In this document: in pieces, positions 52,871-61,463 of the stretch
Layout of the letters: the number at the start of each line of letters is the position of its first letter
How positions within the stretch are numbered: the stretch's first letter is position 1
Assembly (NCBI RefSeq): GCF_000384395.1
Contig: NZ_ARWE01000001.1
Coordinates: 2,320,894 to 2,384,893, forward strand
DNA: 64,000 nt
From: Geopsychrobacter electrodiphilus DSM 16401
GTDB lineage: Bacteria > Desulfobacterota > Desulfuromonadia > Desulfuromonadales > Geopsychrobacteraceae
Direction: 5' to 3'
Notes under the pieces: model-generated
The model's input: only the letters and a program-made list of their open reading frames with translations
Database searches by the model: none
Told to the model about the DNA's origin: nothing
Program-made: the position numbers and the translations under genes

Positions 52871-53386
52871 ATGAGAATTTTAGGTATCGACCCGGGTAGC
52901 CGGACGACGGGCTACGGCCTTATTGAGCAACAGGGGAACCGACTCCTGCACCTCGACAACGGGGCCATTATCACCCGTAACGGCTCACCGCTGGCGGACC
53001 GCCTCCTGTTGATCTACACCCAGCTCGAAGAATTAATTCAAAAATTTCAACCTGATGCCGTCGCGGTTGAGCAGGTTTTCATGGCCAAAAACGCCGCCTC
53101 GGCTCTCAAACTGGGCCATGCTCGTGGCGTTGCCCTTCTCGCAGGGGTCAGGGCCGGATTACCAGTTGCAGAATATACCGCACTCCAGGTCAAGAGCGCG
53201 GTGGTCGGCTATGGTCAAGCGGCTAAAAGCCAGGTTCAACACATGACCCGCACCCTGCTCTGTCTCCCCGAGATTGCGCAAGAGGATGCTGCAGATGCCC
53301 TTGCGGTAGCCATCTGCCATGCCCATAGTCACAAACTGACAAACCAGATTTTACGCCAGTCTCAACTGCGTGGAGGAAGAGGATGA
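52871..53386 (+). CDS. ruvC: Holliday-junction resolvase RuvC
   Basis: 171 aa. Catalytic acidic residues visible: Asp in [14 protein letters not shown], Glu in [23 protein letters not shown], and the C-terminal Asp pair in [14 protein letters not shown]. Cuts four-way junctions in recombination repair, guided by RuvAB. Overlaps ruvA by ATGA. Confidence 0.96.
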   Translation: MRILGIDPGSRTTGYGLIEQQGNRLLHLDNGAIITRNGSPLADRLLLIYTQLEELIQKFQPDAVAVEQVFMAKNAASALKLGHARGVALLAGVRAGLPVAEYTALQVKSAVVGYGQAAKSQVQHMTRTLLCLPEIAQEDAADALAVAICHAHSHKLTNQILRQSQLRGGRG

Positions 53387-53982
53387 TCGCACTTCTAACC
53401 GGCGAAATAACCCAACGCCGAGCTGACGCCATTGTTATCGATGTCGCAGGAGTCGGCTATCGCGTTCAGGTTCCTCTTTCCACTTTCTATGGTCTTCCGG
53501 AGACAGGCAAGGTCTGTTTGCATATTTATACGCATGTGAAAGAAGATGCCATAAGCCTGTTCGGCTTCCTCTCTGCAGAAGAGAAGGATTTCTTCGCGTT
53601 ACTCATATCTGTCTCAGGTGTCGGGCCTAAACTCGCTATCAACATCCTGTCACATATGCCGGCCGGAGAACTTGCAGCGGCACTTATAGAGGACGACATT
53701 GCGCGCCTAACAAGTATCCCCGGCATCGGCAAAAAGAGCGCCGAGCGGCTGGTCCTTGAACTTCGTGAAAAAGCAAAAAACTTCATTAGGGGCAATACTG
53801 GCACCATTAATCTGGCCAAAAAGCCCATCCCATCGGGGGTGCGCGAAGATGCAATCTCAGCGCTGATCAATCTCGGGTACAAAGATAATCTAGCCAATAA
53901 AGCAGTCAATAGCCTTAAATTCGCATCAGATACAGCTCTTGAAGAGATCCTTAAAAATGCCTTGCAGATGCTGCGCAAGTAG
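53383..53982 (+). CDS. ruvA: Holliday-junction branch migration protein RuvA
   Basis: 199 aa. N-terminal OB fold ([31 protein letters not shown]), two helix-hairpin-helix motifs ([17 protein letters not shown] and [19 protein letters not shown]), and the C-terminal domain III ([24 protein letters not shown]). Binds junction DNA as a tetramer and loads RuvB. Starts by an ATGA overlap with ruvC. Confidence 0.96.
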   Translation: MIALLTGEITQRRADAIVIDVAGVGYRVQVPLSTFYGLPETGKVCLHIYTHVKEDAISLFGFLSAEEKDFFALLISVSGVGPKLAINILSHMPAGELAAALIEDDIARLTSIPGIGKKSAERLVLELREKAKNFIRGNTGTINLAKKPIPSGVREDAISALINLGYKDNLANKAVNSLKFASDTALEEILKNALQMLRK

Positions 53983-54012
53983 ATATAAAGCCGACGTGGA
54001 ATCGAGTTAAAC

Positions 54013-55038
54013 ATGGAAGAGCGCTTAATGTCGGGCCAACCGAAAAACGATGACGAATTATTCGATACTGGCTTGCGCCCGAAAACTTTACAAGAATACA
54101 TTGGCCAAACCAAGGCCAAGAAAAACCTTCAGGTATTTATCGATGCGGCGCGTAAACGTAAAGAAACACTCGATCACGTACTTTTTTACGGCCCCCCCGG
54201 ATTGGGAAAGACCACGCTCGCCAACATTGTTGCGCAGGAGATGGGGGTCGCGATAAAAAGCACATCGGGACCGGTCATTGAAAAAGCGGGGGATCTTGCG
54301 GCGGTTTTGACGAATCTGGAAGAGGGGGATGTGCTGTTTATCGATGAAATTCACCGTTTGTCCCCCGTCGTGGAGGAGATTCTCTATCCGGCAATGGAAG
54401 ATTATCAGCTCGACATCATGATCGGCCAGGGTCCTTCGGCACGCAGCATTAAGCTCGATATCCCACCCTTCACTCTAGTTGGAGCCACGACCCGTGCCGG
54501 TCTTCTCTCGTCCCCCCTGCGAGACCGTTTCGGAGTAATCAGCCGCCTTGAATTCTATACCGATCAGGAGTTGACTCAGATTGTTAACCGTAGCGCACGC
54601 ATCCTCGATATCCCTATTGATGCAGAGGGCGCGGCAGAAATTGCACGACGAAGTCGGGGCACCCCCCGAATTGTCAACCGCTTGCTCCGTCGGGTACGCG
54701 ACTTTGCCGAAGTGGAAGAGGATGGGTTGATCAGTAAAGAAGTTGCTGATCGCTCACTTGGACGTCTCGAAGTCGACCGCAGGGGACTGGATTTCATGGA
54801 CCGCCTGTTGCTCACCACCATCATCGACAAATTCAAAGGTGGCCCTGTTGGTCTTGATACCCTGGCCGCCGCCATTGGCGAAGAACGTGACACCATTGAG
54901 GATGTTATCGAACCGTTTTTGCTCCAGCAAGGGTTTCTCCATCGCACACCACGTGGCCGCGTCGCGACAGAACTCTGCTATCAGCATCTTCAAAAAAATT
55001 CTATAGAGGTTACTCGAACTGGCAACCTCTTCGGCTGA
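54013..55038 (+). CDS. ruvB: Holliday-junction helicase subunit RuvB
   Basis: 341 aa. AAA+ motor: Walker [10 protein letters not shown], Walker [11 protein letters not shown], sensor 1 VGATTRAG and arginine finger region LRDRFG; C-terminal winged helix ([16 protein letters not shown]). Forms hexamers that drive branch migration with RuvA. Start at 54013; a second ATG five codons later is possible. 30 bases downstream of ruvA. Confidence 0.96.
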   Translation: MEERLMSGQPKNDDELFDTGLRPKTLQEYIGQTKAKKNLQVFIDAARKRKETLDHVLFYGPPGLGKTTLANIVAQEMGVAIKSTSGPVIEKAGDLAAVLTNLEEGDVLFIDEIHRLSPVVEEILYPAMEDYQLDIMIGQGPSARSIKLDIPPFTLVGATTRAGLLSSPLRDRFGVISRLEFYTDQELTQIVNRSARILDIPIDAEGAAEIARRSRGTPRIVNRLLRRVRDFAEVEEDGLISKEVADRSLGRLEVDRRGLDFMDRLLLTTIIDKFKGGPVGLDTLAAAIGEERDTIEDVIEPFLLQQGFLHRTPRGRVATELCYQHLQKNSIEVTRTGNLFG

Positions 55039-55104
55039 TTGCGCCAATGATCAATACTATGTGAATAATCGCCCTCACTGAGCCGATTAGGCTAAACGGA
55101 AACA

Positions 55105-57402
55105 ATGGCATCAAAAACTCACTTGCAGCTTTTTGCCCAACAACTTGCATCCTGGGCCGAACAGATCATCGAAAATGGCCGCACACCCTTCAGGCGGGTT
55201 GATCTTTTTCACCAACTGCGCACCGAAGCGGGCTCATGCCAGCCTCCCTTAATTTTCTGGATCAACCGGCAAAGCATGATTGCGGGTGGTTTAATCTTTC
55301 TGCCCGAAATGAACAACGACAAACTTTTCATCCGAGAAGCGGCGGCAGCAGCCTCCCTCGGGTTGCGCAACTTCGTTACCTGGGAGTCCGAAACAATCAA
55401 CATCTGGGAGGCCAGTCCTACCGAAAATCGACGGATATCAAGTTTACCCCTGCCCGGGGCCAATGACCCTGCCATTTTCCACCATCGCCTGTATGAAATT
55501 ATCGACCAACTAAAGCTCCTTTCGGTTACCGGCCGCATCGCAGCGCAAGAGGTCTCGCCTTGCTATCTGCTGAATTTGATTGATGAAACACTCAAGCTCT
55601 CTCAACCAGCACTACTTGAACACTGTCGTTTACAACGGAGTGAACAGGCGTCCGTGCTCACGGCGGAAGAAGAAGCCGAAAACTGGAACCGACTCAGTTT
55701 ACTCCGCCTGCTATGCCTTCAACACTGGCAACAGCTCCCGAAACATCTTCCGGTGGAACACTTCTCTTTAACCCTTGCAGAGGCGTTGACTCAACTGCCA
55801 TCTCCTCTCAGAGAGAGCCTGCTAACCCTCACCCCGCTTCCGGACAAAGAACTTCCTACTGAGAGCGTCGTCGCGTTTCATCATCTCATGCTGAGGATTC
55901 AACAGATTGGCTGGAACCAGGGGAAAGGGGCTAAAGGCGTTCTCACCCTTCTCCTTCGAGACTGGTACCCCGATGCAACGGGGGATCCATTAAATAAAGT
56001 GAACCGCCTCCTGTTTCATTCGCAGGAATTGGCGCCGCGCTGCCAAAGTGAGATATCGCATTCTGGAGCTCAACTGGCAGCCAACACCCTCTGGAGGACT
56101 CTGCAGGGTCATGAGCACCCTGTACAAAAACAGGGTGATGCCTTTATTTTCAGCCTCCCATTTGAAGATCAAAGGCTGCATGCCAATTTTTACGGTACAA
56201 TTCGTCCCGAACCCGCTCTCAGGCGCGAGTTGTCAGGCTATCTGCGTTCAAGTTGGCCCAATCGAAAACTAACAATTCCGGGAAACCTTCCTTTTTGGGC
56301 CACTGAAGCTACACATATCCTGGGCTTGACCGTGCCTAATAGTGAAATTGAGCTTCATCTGCCGGATAACTGGCTAACACTCCTCCGTTATTCATTTTTT
56401 ACCGAATTGCTCTTTGCCAACTTTGCCATCAATTCGGTTGAATGTCATGACCACGGTCGGCACCTGCTTAAACTTGCGCGCAGACCGAACGAGGGGCTGA
56501 CAGAATGTAAAATGCTCGACGGCAGCCAAAGGTCCCTTGACCTGGGCCAAGAACCTGAACTGGCCTGTAGCCGTCTACTCTATGCTCTTGAACTCTCGCC
56601 TTTTTTGTTTGAACTCTTCTGTTCTCAACAATTGAAATCTCTGGACATTGAAAGTGAAGAGCTAAATGAGATTGCAGCACTCATCTGTTTCAGCAAGAGC
56701 AGTCTGGGCCAGATGCTTTGGTTTACACAAACAGGCATAGCGCCCCCCGCAGTTGAGCCTTTATTTGTTACCGAAGCGTTAAGATTTGGCTGGTTGATCC
56801 CCGACCTTCTTCACTTGCAGGAATTGAAACGCCTAACAAAAGATCAGCCATCAACGGCAAACCTTGATGTTCTTGTTGCACAACTACTCGACATCCCCCA
56901 CGACGAGAAATTCGCCAATAACCGGCAACCTCAGCAAAACGAATCTCCGTCGAAACCGGCCAACAACGCACTGGGAGAGGATCTTCTGCGTCAACTGGAA
57001 ATTGAGGGGATTCCTCAGTTCCCCCAGACCTATCTATACCGACTAGCCACCGGACCCCTTCAAAGTTACCGTTTTACCCCGCCGCTCTATTTAAAACATG
57101 AGATGCTGGGCCTCTACGAATTGGAGGACGCGCAAGGCAAAAGGTTTCAGGTCACTGGTGAAGAGACCAAGGACGCCCTGCTATTAGCAGGCAACCTCAT
57201 GCTGACTACACTGGAAATCCCTCAGGACCGCCAACAAACCGCGGCAATGATTGATAACTACCGCCAGGATCTGCTCCAGCTACAGGAGAAAATGACCCGA
57301 CTCTGCCACCGCCATATTGCCCAACTACCGGCAGCTCAACGCCTGCAAAAAAAACTCTGGCAGCAATTATCGCTCCCTCCGCTCAAATGGCTTTCCAGTT
57401 GA
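55105..57402 (+). CDS. Large protein of unknown function downstream of ruvB
   Basis: 765 aa, no signal peptide and no membrane span. I recognise no domain. The N-terminal ~130 residues (ASWAEQIIENGRTPFRRVDLFHQL; PPLIFWINRQSMIAGGLIFLPE; GLRNFVTWESETINIWEA) have a restriction-endonuclease-like or type-I-R-like feel but no clear catalytic motif. The rest is mixed helix with repeated LxxLLxL stretches and a Gln/Asn/Pro-rich break near residue 610-630. Starts 66 bases after ruvB, suggesting a shared transcript and a possible link to DNA repair, but this is only context. Length and sequence look like a real gene (no frameshift, steady codon use). Confidence 0.75.
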   Translation: MASKTHLQLFAQQLASWAEQIIENGRTPFRRVDLFHQLRTEAGSCQPPLIFWINRQSMIAGGLIFLPEMNNDKLFIREAAAAASLGLRNFVTWESETINIWEASPTENRRISSLPLPGANDPAIFHHRLYEIIDQLKLLSVTGRIAAQEVSPCYLLNLIDETLKLSQPALLEHCRLQRSEQASVLTAEEEAENWNRLSLLRLLCLQHWQQLPKHLPVEHFSLTLAEALTQLPSPLRESLLTLTPLPDKELPTESVVAFHHLMLRIQQIGWNQGKGAKGVLTLLLRDWYPDATGDPLNKVNRLLFHSQELAPRCQSEISHSGAQLAANTLWRTLQGHEHPVQKQGDAFIFSLPFEDQRLHANFYGTIRPEPALRRELSGYLRSSWPNRKLTIPGNLPFWATEATHILGLTVPNSEIELHLPDNWLTLLRYSFFTELLFANFAINSVECHDHGRHLLKLARRPNEGLTECKMLDGSQRSLDLGQEPELACSRLLYALELSPFLFELFCSQQLKSLDIESEELNEIAALICFSKSSLGQMLWFTQTGIAPPAVEPLFVTEALRFGWLIPDLLHLQELKRLTKDQPSTANLDVLVAQLLDIPHDEKFANNRQPQQNESPSKPANNALGEDLLRQLEIEGIPQFPQTYLYRLATGPLQSYRFTPPLYLKHEMLGLYELEDAQGKRFQVTGEETKDALLLAGNLMLTTLEIPQDRQQTAAMIDNYRQDLLQLQEKMTRLCHRHIAQLPAAQRLQKKLWQQLSLPPLKWLSS

Positions 57403-57460
57403 CTTTATAACCTGCTTCGGGGCAGGCTTGACTTCGCTAAAATCGAACAGGGACAAGCCA

Positions 57461-58003
57461 ATGAACATTTTACTTCATGTCTGTTGTGGAAACTGCGCCA
57501 TCTTCCCGGTGAAAGAGCTCCGCGCACAGAACCATCAACTGACTGGTTTTTTTTTCAATCACAATATCCACCCCTATCAAGAATTTCGTCGTCGCCTTGA
57601 AACGACCATAGAATATGCCCAACAAGTTAAACTCCCTCTCCTGATTGATGACCAGTATCTGCTGGAAGAGTTCCTTGCAAAGGTTTCCTCAGATCCTGCC
57701 CGGCGCTGCAATTATTGTTACAGCTCCCGTCTCATAAAAACCGCCCAACAAGCTGCGGAAGGCGGGTTTGACGCTTTTTCTACGACCCTGCTCTACTCCC
57801 GCTATCAAAATCAAAGTGAGATCATCCGCTTAGGGCATCAACTGGCAGAGGAATACAACCTGACCTTTATCGGACAGGATTTCCGCTCCGGCTGGAATGA
57901 AGGGATCCGGATTTCCAAAGAGATGGGTCTTTACCGGCAACAATATTGTGGCTGTATCTATTCCGAAAAAGATCGCTATCATCCCCGCGCTAATGCTACC
58001 TGA
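57461..58003 (+). CDS. queH: Epoxyqueuosine reductase QueH
   Basis: 180 aa. DUF208 signatures: LLHVCCGNCAIFPVKEL, a central Asp/Tyr-rich block (RRCNYCYSSRLIKTAQQA), and the C-terminal YCGCIYSEKDRY. Conserved cysteines (CC, CxxCY, CGC) bind Fe-S and perform the last step of queuosine synthesis in place of QueG. ATG at 57461 with AGGGA upstream; a longer frame running back into the previous gene is not real. Confidence 0.93.
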   Translation: MNILLHVCCGNCAIFPVKELRAQNHQLTGFFFNHNIHPYQEFRRRLETTIEYAQQVKLPLLIDDQYLLEEFLAKVSSDPARRCNYCYSSRLIKTAQQAAEGGFDAFSTTLLYSRYQNQSEIIRLGHQLAEEYNLTFIGQDFRSGWNEGIRISKEMGLYRQQYCGCIYSEKDRYHPRANAT

Positions 58004-58108
58004 AACATATCTCTCCACGCGAAAGGATTGCCGACTTTCAGTAACCTGCTATTATTTCAGTGACTTCTATACATCACGACATATATCTTGTCTCAAAGGA
58101 GGAGTATG

Positions 58109-58411
58109 ATGATCGACTTTATTGAAAAAACCATTCTGGCGGGTTTTGGAGCATTGTCGCTAACTCAAAAAAAGTCAGAAGAGTTTCTCAAAGAGGCAAG
58201 AGAGCGCGTTGATCTTACTGAAGAAGAAGGGAAACGCCTCTTGTCCCGACTCCAGGAGATCGCGAAAGATAACCAGCAAAGATTTGAAGACCTTGCTCGC
58301 GAAGAGCTAAAAAAAGCGGGTTCACACATGGGCTTTGTCCCTAAGACAGAGTTTGATGCCCTGGCCAAAAAAGTGGCCAAACTCGAAAAAGAACTTAAAA
58401 CCAGATCCTGA
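58109..58411 (+). CDS. Phasin-like small helical protein upstream of UbiB
   Basis: 100 aa, mostly helical: IDFIEKTILAGFGALSLTQKKSEEFLKEARERVDLTEEEGKRLLSRLQEIAKDNQQRF, ending in a Lys/Glu coiled coil. Resembles the PhaF/phasin-type or poly-hydroxyalkanoate granule-associated family, which often precedes a UbiB-type gene. A strong AGGAGG lies upstream; the second ATG gives better spacing than the one directly after it. Probably coats lipid or polymer surfaces, or serves a UbiB-linked role; evidence is modest. Confidence 0.7.
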   Translation: MIDFIEKTILAGFGALSLTQKKSEEFLKEARERVDLTEEEGKRLLSRLQEIAKDNQQRFEDLAREELKKAGSHMGFVPKTEFDALAKKVAKLEKELKTRS

Positions 58412-58429
58412 TCTGATCGGAACTCGCAG

Positions 58430-60121
58430 ATGCTCACCTTCAGCCGGATCAACCGTAATCTGCGTTCGCTAAAACGTTATCGGCAAATTCTGGGCGTACT
58501 GATCAAGTATGGCTTCGGACACATCGTCGAACAGCTGAACATCGATTATTATCTTGAGCTTGGTAAACGTATTGTCTCACTCGGGACACTCTCGCACGAA
58601 CTCGAACGGCTCTCGCAGGCTGAGCGCCTGCGCCTGGCACTTGAGGAACTTGGCCCTACCTTTATCAAGCTCGGCCAACTCCTTTCAACTCGCCCCGATG
58701 TCATCCCGCCAGAATATATCAATGAATTAAAAAAACTGCAGGATTGTGTCCCGGCAGTCTCCACCGAGGAGATCAAAAAACAATTTGAGCGGGAACTGGG
58801 AGCTAAGGCCGATGCGCTATTCCAAAATTTCGACCCGATCCCGTTGGCAACGGCCAGCGTTGCTCAGGTGCACCGTGGGATTCTGAAGAATGGTGAGCAG
58901 GTCGTATTCAAAATCCGGCGGCCTGGCATCCAGCGGGTTATTGAAACCGATGTCGATATCCTGATGGGACTGGCCTATCTGGTGGAGAATCACCTTCCCG
59001 GTGGGGATATGTATGACCCGATTGGCCTTGTCAAAGAATTTCGCCGGACTATAAATCGTGAACTTGATTTCTCGCGCGAGGGGCGCACAATTGAGCGTTT
59101 CTCAAAGAATTTTGCTGACGATGATGCGGTCCGGATTCCTCAGGTCCACTGGGAATATTCGGGTCGCACTGTACTGACGCTGGAATACCTCGCAGGAATT
59201 AAAGTCTCCCATCTGGATGAGTTAATACAGGCGGGTTACGATCTGAAAATAATTGCCCACCGTGGCGCAGCATCTTTTCTGAAACAGGTCTTCGAACACG
59301 GTTTTTTCCATGCCGACCCCCACCCTGGCAATATCTATGTTCTACCCGACAATGTTCTGTGCATTTTCGACTTCGGGATGGTCGGTCGCCTTGATGAGGA
59401 TTTAAAGCTGCAGTTGACCGAACTGCTACTGTCGATTCTGGAACGCGATGTCGATCACATCATTTCACAGCTTCTTTATTCGGGCGACCTGCATGATGAT
59501 TCAAACCTGAAAAACCTCAAAAGGGATCTTTCGGAATTTATCGATGACTATTACGATCTATTACTGCAGGATATCCAAGTTGGAAAATTGCTGATCGATT
59601 TTATTCAGATATTGGCCGATTATCAAATCAAGTTTCCTTCAAATATGATGCTGCTGGCCCGAGCTCTGATTGTGATCGAAGGTCTTGGACGTCAGCTAGA
59701 CCCAACCTTCAACATGATTGATCAGGTACGCCCTTTTGCCGAACGCATCGTAAGAGAACGCTACACCCCGGCTAATGTATCCAAAGATCTCCTTCGCACA
59801 CTTCAGTCCTATCATTCCCTCGGCAAAAGCCTGCCGAAGGACATCAAGGAATTCATCAACCGCATAAACCATAACAAGTTTAAAATTGATCTTGAACATC
59901 GCGGACTTGAGCGTCTGATTACGGATCTTGACAAATCGTCAAACCGGATTTCCTTCAGCTTGGTGATTGCGGCTCTGGTCATCGGCTCATCAATCATCAT
60001 GCAGACCGACAAGGGCCCCATCCTTTTTGGATTTCCGGCTCTCGGCCTCTTGGGCTATTCGATCGCGGGTTTTCTCGGTTTTGCCCTTGCGATCGCCATT
60101 CTCCGTTCTGGTCGAATGTGA
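58430..60121 (+). CDS. UbiB/ABC1-family atypical kinase
   Basis: 563 aa. ABC1 signatures: LGPTFIKLGQLLSTRPDVIPPEYINELKKLQD (KxGQ motif), ASVAQVHRGIL, the kinase-like HADPHPGNI and CIFDFGMVGRLD, and two membrane spans at the C-terminus (SLVIAALVIGSSIIMQT; GLLGYSIAGFLGFALAIAIL). UbiB supports quinone biosynthesis or lipid handling by an unresolved activity. Nineteen bases after the phasin-like gene; no other ubi/men genes nearby. Followed by a 250-bp gap with an inverted repeat. Confidence 0.9.
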   Translation: MLTFSRINRNLRSLKRYRQILGVLIKYGFGHIVEQLNIDYYLELGKRIVSLGTLSHELERLSQAERLRLALEELGPTFIKLGQLLSTRPDVIPPEYINELKKLQDCVPAVSTEEIKKQFERELGAKADALFQNFDPIPLATASVAQVHRGILKNGEQVVFKIRRPGIQRVIETDVDILMGLAYLVENHLPGGDMYDPIGLVKEFRRTINRELDFSREGRTIERFSKNFADDDAVRIPQVHWEYSGRTVLTLEYLAGIKVSHLDELIQAGYDLKIIAHRGAASFLKQVFEHGFFHADPHPGNIYVLPDNVLCIFDFGMVGRLDEDLKLQLTELLLSILERDVDHIISQLLYSGDLHDDSNLKNLKRDLSEFIDDYYDLLLQDIQVGKLLIDFIQILADYQIKFPSNMMLLARALIVIEGLGRQLDPTFNMIDQVRPFAERIVRERYTPANVSKDLLRTLQSYHSLGKSLPKDIKEFINRINHNKFKIDLEHRGLERLITDLDKSSNRISFSLVIAALVIGSSIIMQTDKGPILFGFPALGLLGYSIAGFLGFALAIAILRSGRM

Positions 60122-60158
60122 CCTCCAATACTCCCCGGGAAAATTCTCCGCAACAAGA

Positions 60159-60198
60159 GCAGTAAACACTATCCCTTTTCAGGTGTAGTGTTTACTGC
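60159..60198. repeat. Perfect 13-bp inverted repeat
   Basis: GCAGTAAACACTA / TAGTGTTTACTGC with a 14-base loop in the gap between ubiB-like and lpxC genes. Strong stem but no T-run on the plus strand, so not a standard terminator; could be an operator or a transcript 3' hairpin. Confidence 0.5.
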
Positions 60199-60372
60199 AC
60201 AGTCACCCAAATGTTCGATTAAACCTGCAACACTTATAACGTCAATATCCAAATATTGAATCTCATTTCTCTTTTATTTCAATATGTTAAAAGCATTGAA
60301 CCATATGGCAGGATATTTGCAAATTAGGCAGTCCATGTTTCAAACAACCATAACTCATCTGGATTTCTGGAC

Positions 60373-61302
60373 ATGATTTTGCAACGCACCATAAAGACAC
60401 CTGCTGAAATTACCGGCGTAGGACTTCACTCCGGAGCGACGATCAGACTTCGCATGCGACCGGCTTCGGCCGATACAGGTATTATTTTTCACCGCCGCGA
60501 AGGCGACCGCGTCGTTGCCATTAAGGCGCTAGCGGAAAACGTAGTAGATACACGCCTGGCCACCGTCCTTGGTCGTGACGATCTAAGCGTATCAACGGTC
60601 GAGCACTTTCTGGCCGCCCTCTCCGCCTGCGGTGTCGACAACCTTCACGTTGATATTGATGGTCCCGAAGTTCCAATTCTGGACGGAAGCGCTAGCCCCT
60701 TTGTCAAGATGATTGAGCATGCCGGAATTGAAGGTCTGCCTGCATCCAGGCGCTTTATTGCCATTCGCAAACCGATCAGTATTATTGAAGGTGAAAAACG
60801 GATCAGCATTATCCCATCGCGGTTCTTTCGAATTACCTTCGATATTGCTTTTGAGCATAAAGCGATCGCCCTTCAACAATACAGTATGAAATTTTCAACC
60901 GAAAATTTTCGCAAAGAGATCGCACCGGCACGAACCTTCGGCTTTCTTCATGAAGTTGAATATCTTAAAGCCAATGGCTTGGCGCGTGGTGGTTCACTTA
61001 AAAATGCCGTCGTCATAGATGACAACGGTGTTATGAACCCTGAAGGGTTACGCTATCAGGATGAATTTGTACGCCACAAAATACTCGATTCGTTTGGCGA
61101 TTTCAGCTTGTTAGGTGCACCGATGCTCGGCCACATTCGTGCATTCAAGGCCGGGCATGACCTGAACGCAAAGATGGTGCGCAAAATTCTCGACAGCCCA
61201 GATCATTGGGCCTACGTTGAATTCAGCGATGCGGCAATGCAAGAAGCACAACGCAGGAGTGCTCGTGCCTTTGCCATTGATTTGGCCTGGGACAAGGCAT
61301 AG
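60373..61302 (+). CDS. lpxC: UDP-3-O-acyl-N-acetylglucosamine deacetylase
   Basis: 309 aa. First committed enzyme of lipid A synthesis. Motifs: QRTIKTPAEITGVGLHSG at the start, TVEHFLAALSACGVDNLHVDIDGPEVPILDGSA (first zinc His and catalytic Glu/Asp region), and HKILDSFGDFSLLGAP near the end with the zinc His and Asp. Confirms an outer membrane with lipid A. Single gene, ends at a strong terminator. Confidence 0.96.
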   Translation: MILQRTIKTPAEITGVGLHSGATIRLRMRPASADTGIIFHRREGDRVVAIKALAENVVDTRLATVLGRDDLSVSTVEHFLAALSACGVDNLHVDIDGPEVPILDGSASPFVKMIEHAGIEGLPASRRFIAIRKPISIIEGEKRISIIPSRFFRITFDIAFEHKAIALQQYSMKFSTENFRKEIAPARTFGFLHEVEYLKANGLARGGSLKNAVVIDDNGVMNPEGLRYQDEFVRHKILDSFGDFSLLGAPMLGHIRAFKAGHDLNAKMVRKILDSPDHWAYVEFSDAAMQEAQRRSARAFAIDLAWDKA

Positions 61303-61326
61303 TTTATTACCCAACACACCACCCTT

Positions 61327-61358
61327 AAGGGGCAACCATAACCGGTTGCCCCTTTTTT
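61327..61358 (+). terminator. Intrinsic terminator of lpxC
   Basis: Perfect 11-bp stem AAGGGGCAACC / GGTTGCCCCTT, 6-base loop, then TTTT, 24 bases after the lpxC stop. Confidence 0.9.
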
Positions 61359-61463
61359 ATGGCATTCCTGCGCTCATATTCCATTTTACATTTGCCGGAC
61401 CCGGCTATTTTTAGTAATAATTACATATTGTTCCCGCATCGTTAGATCACTTCAAGGAGAGCC

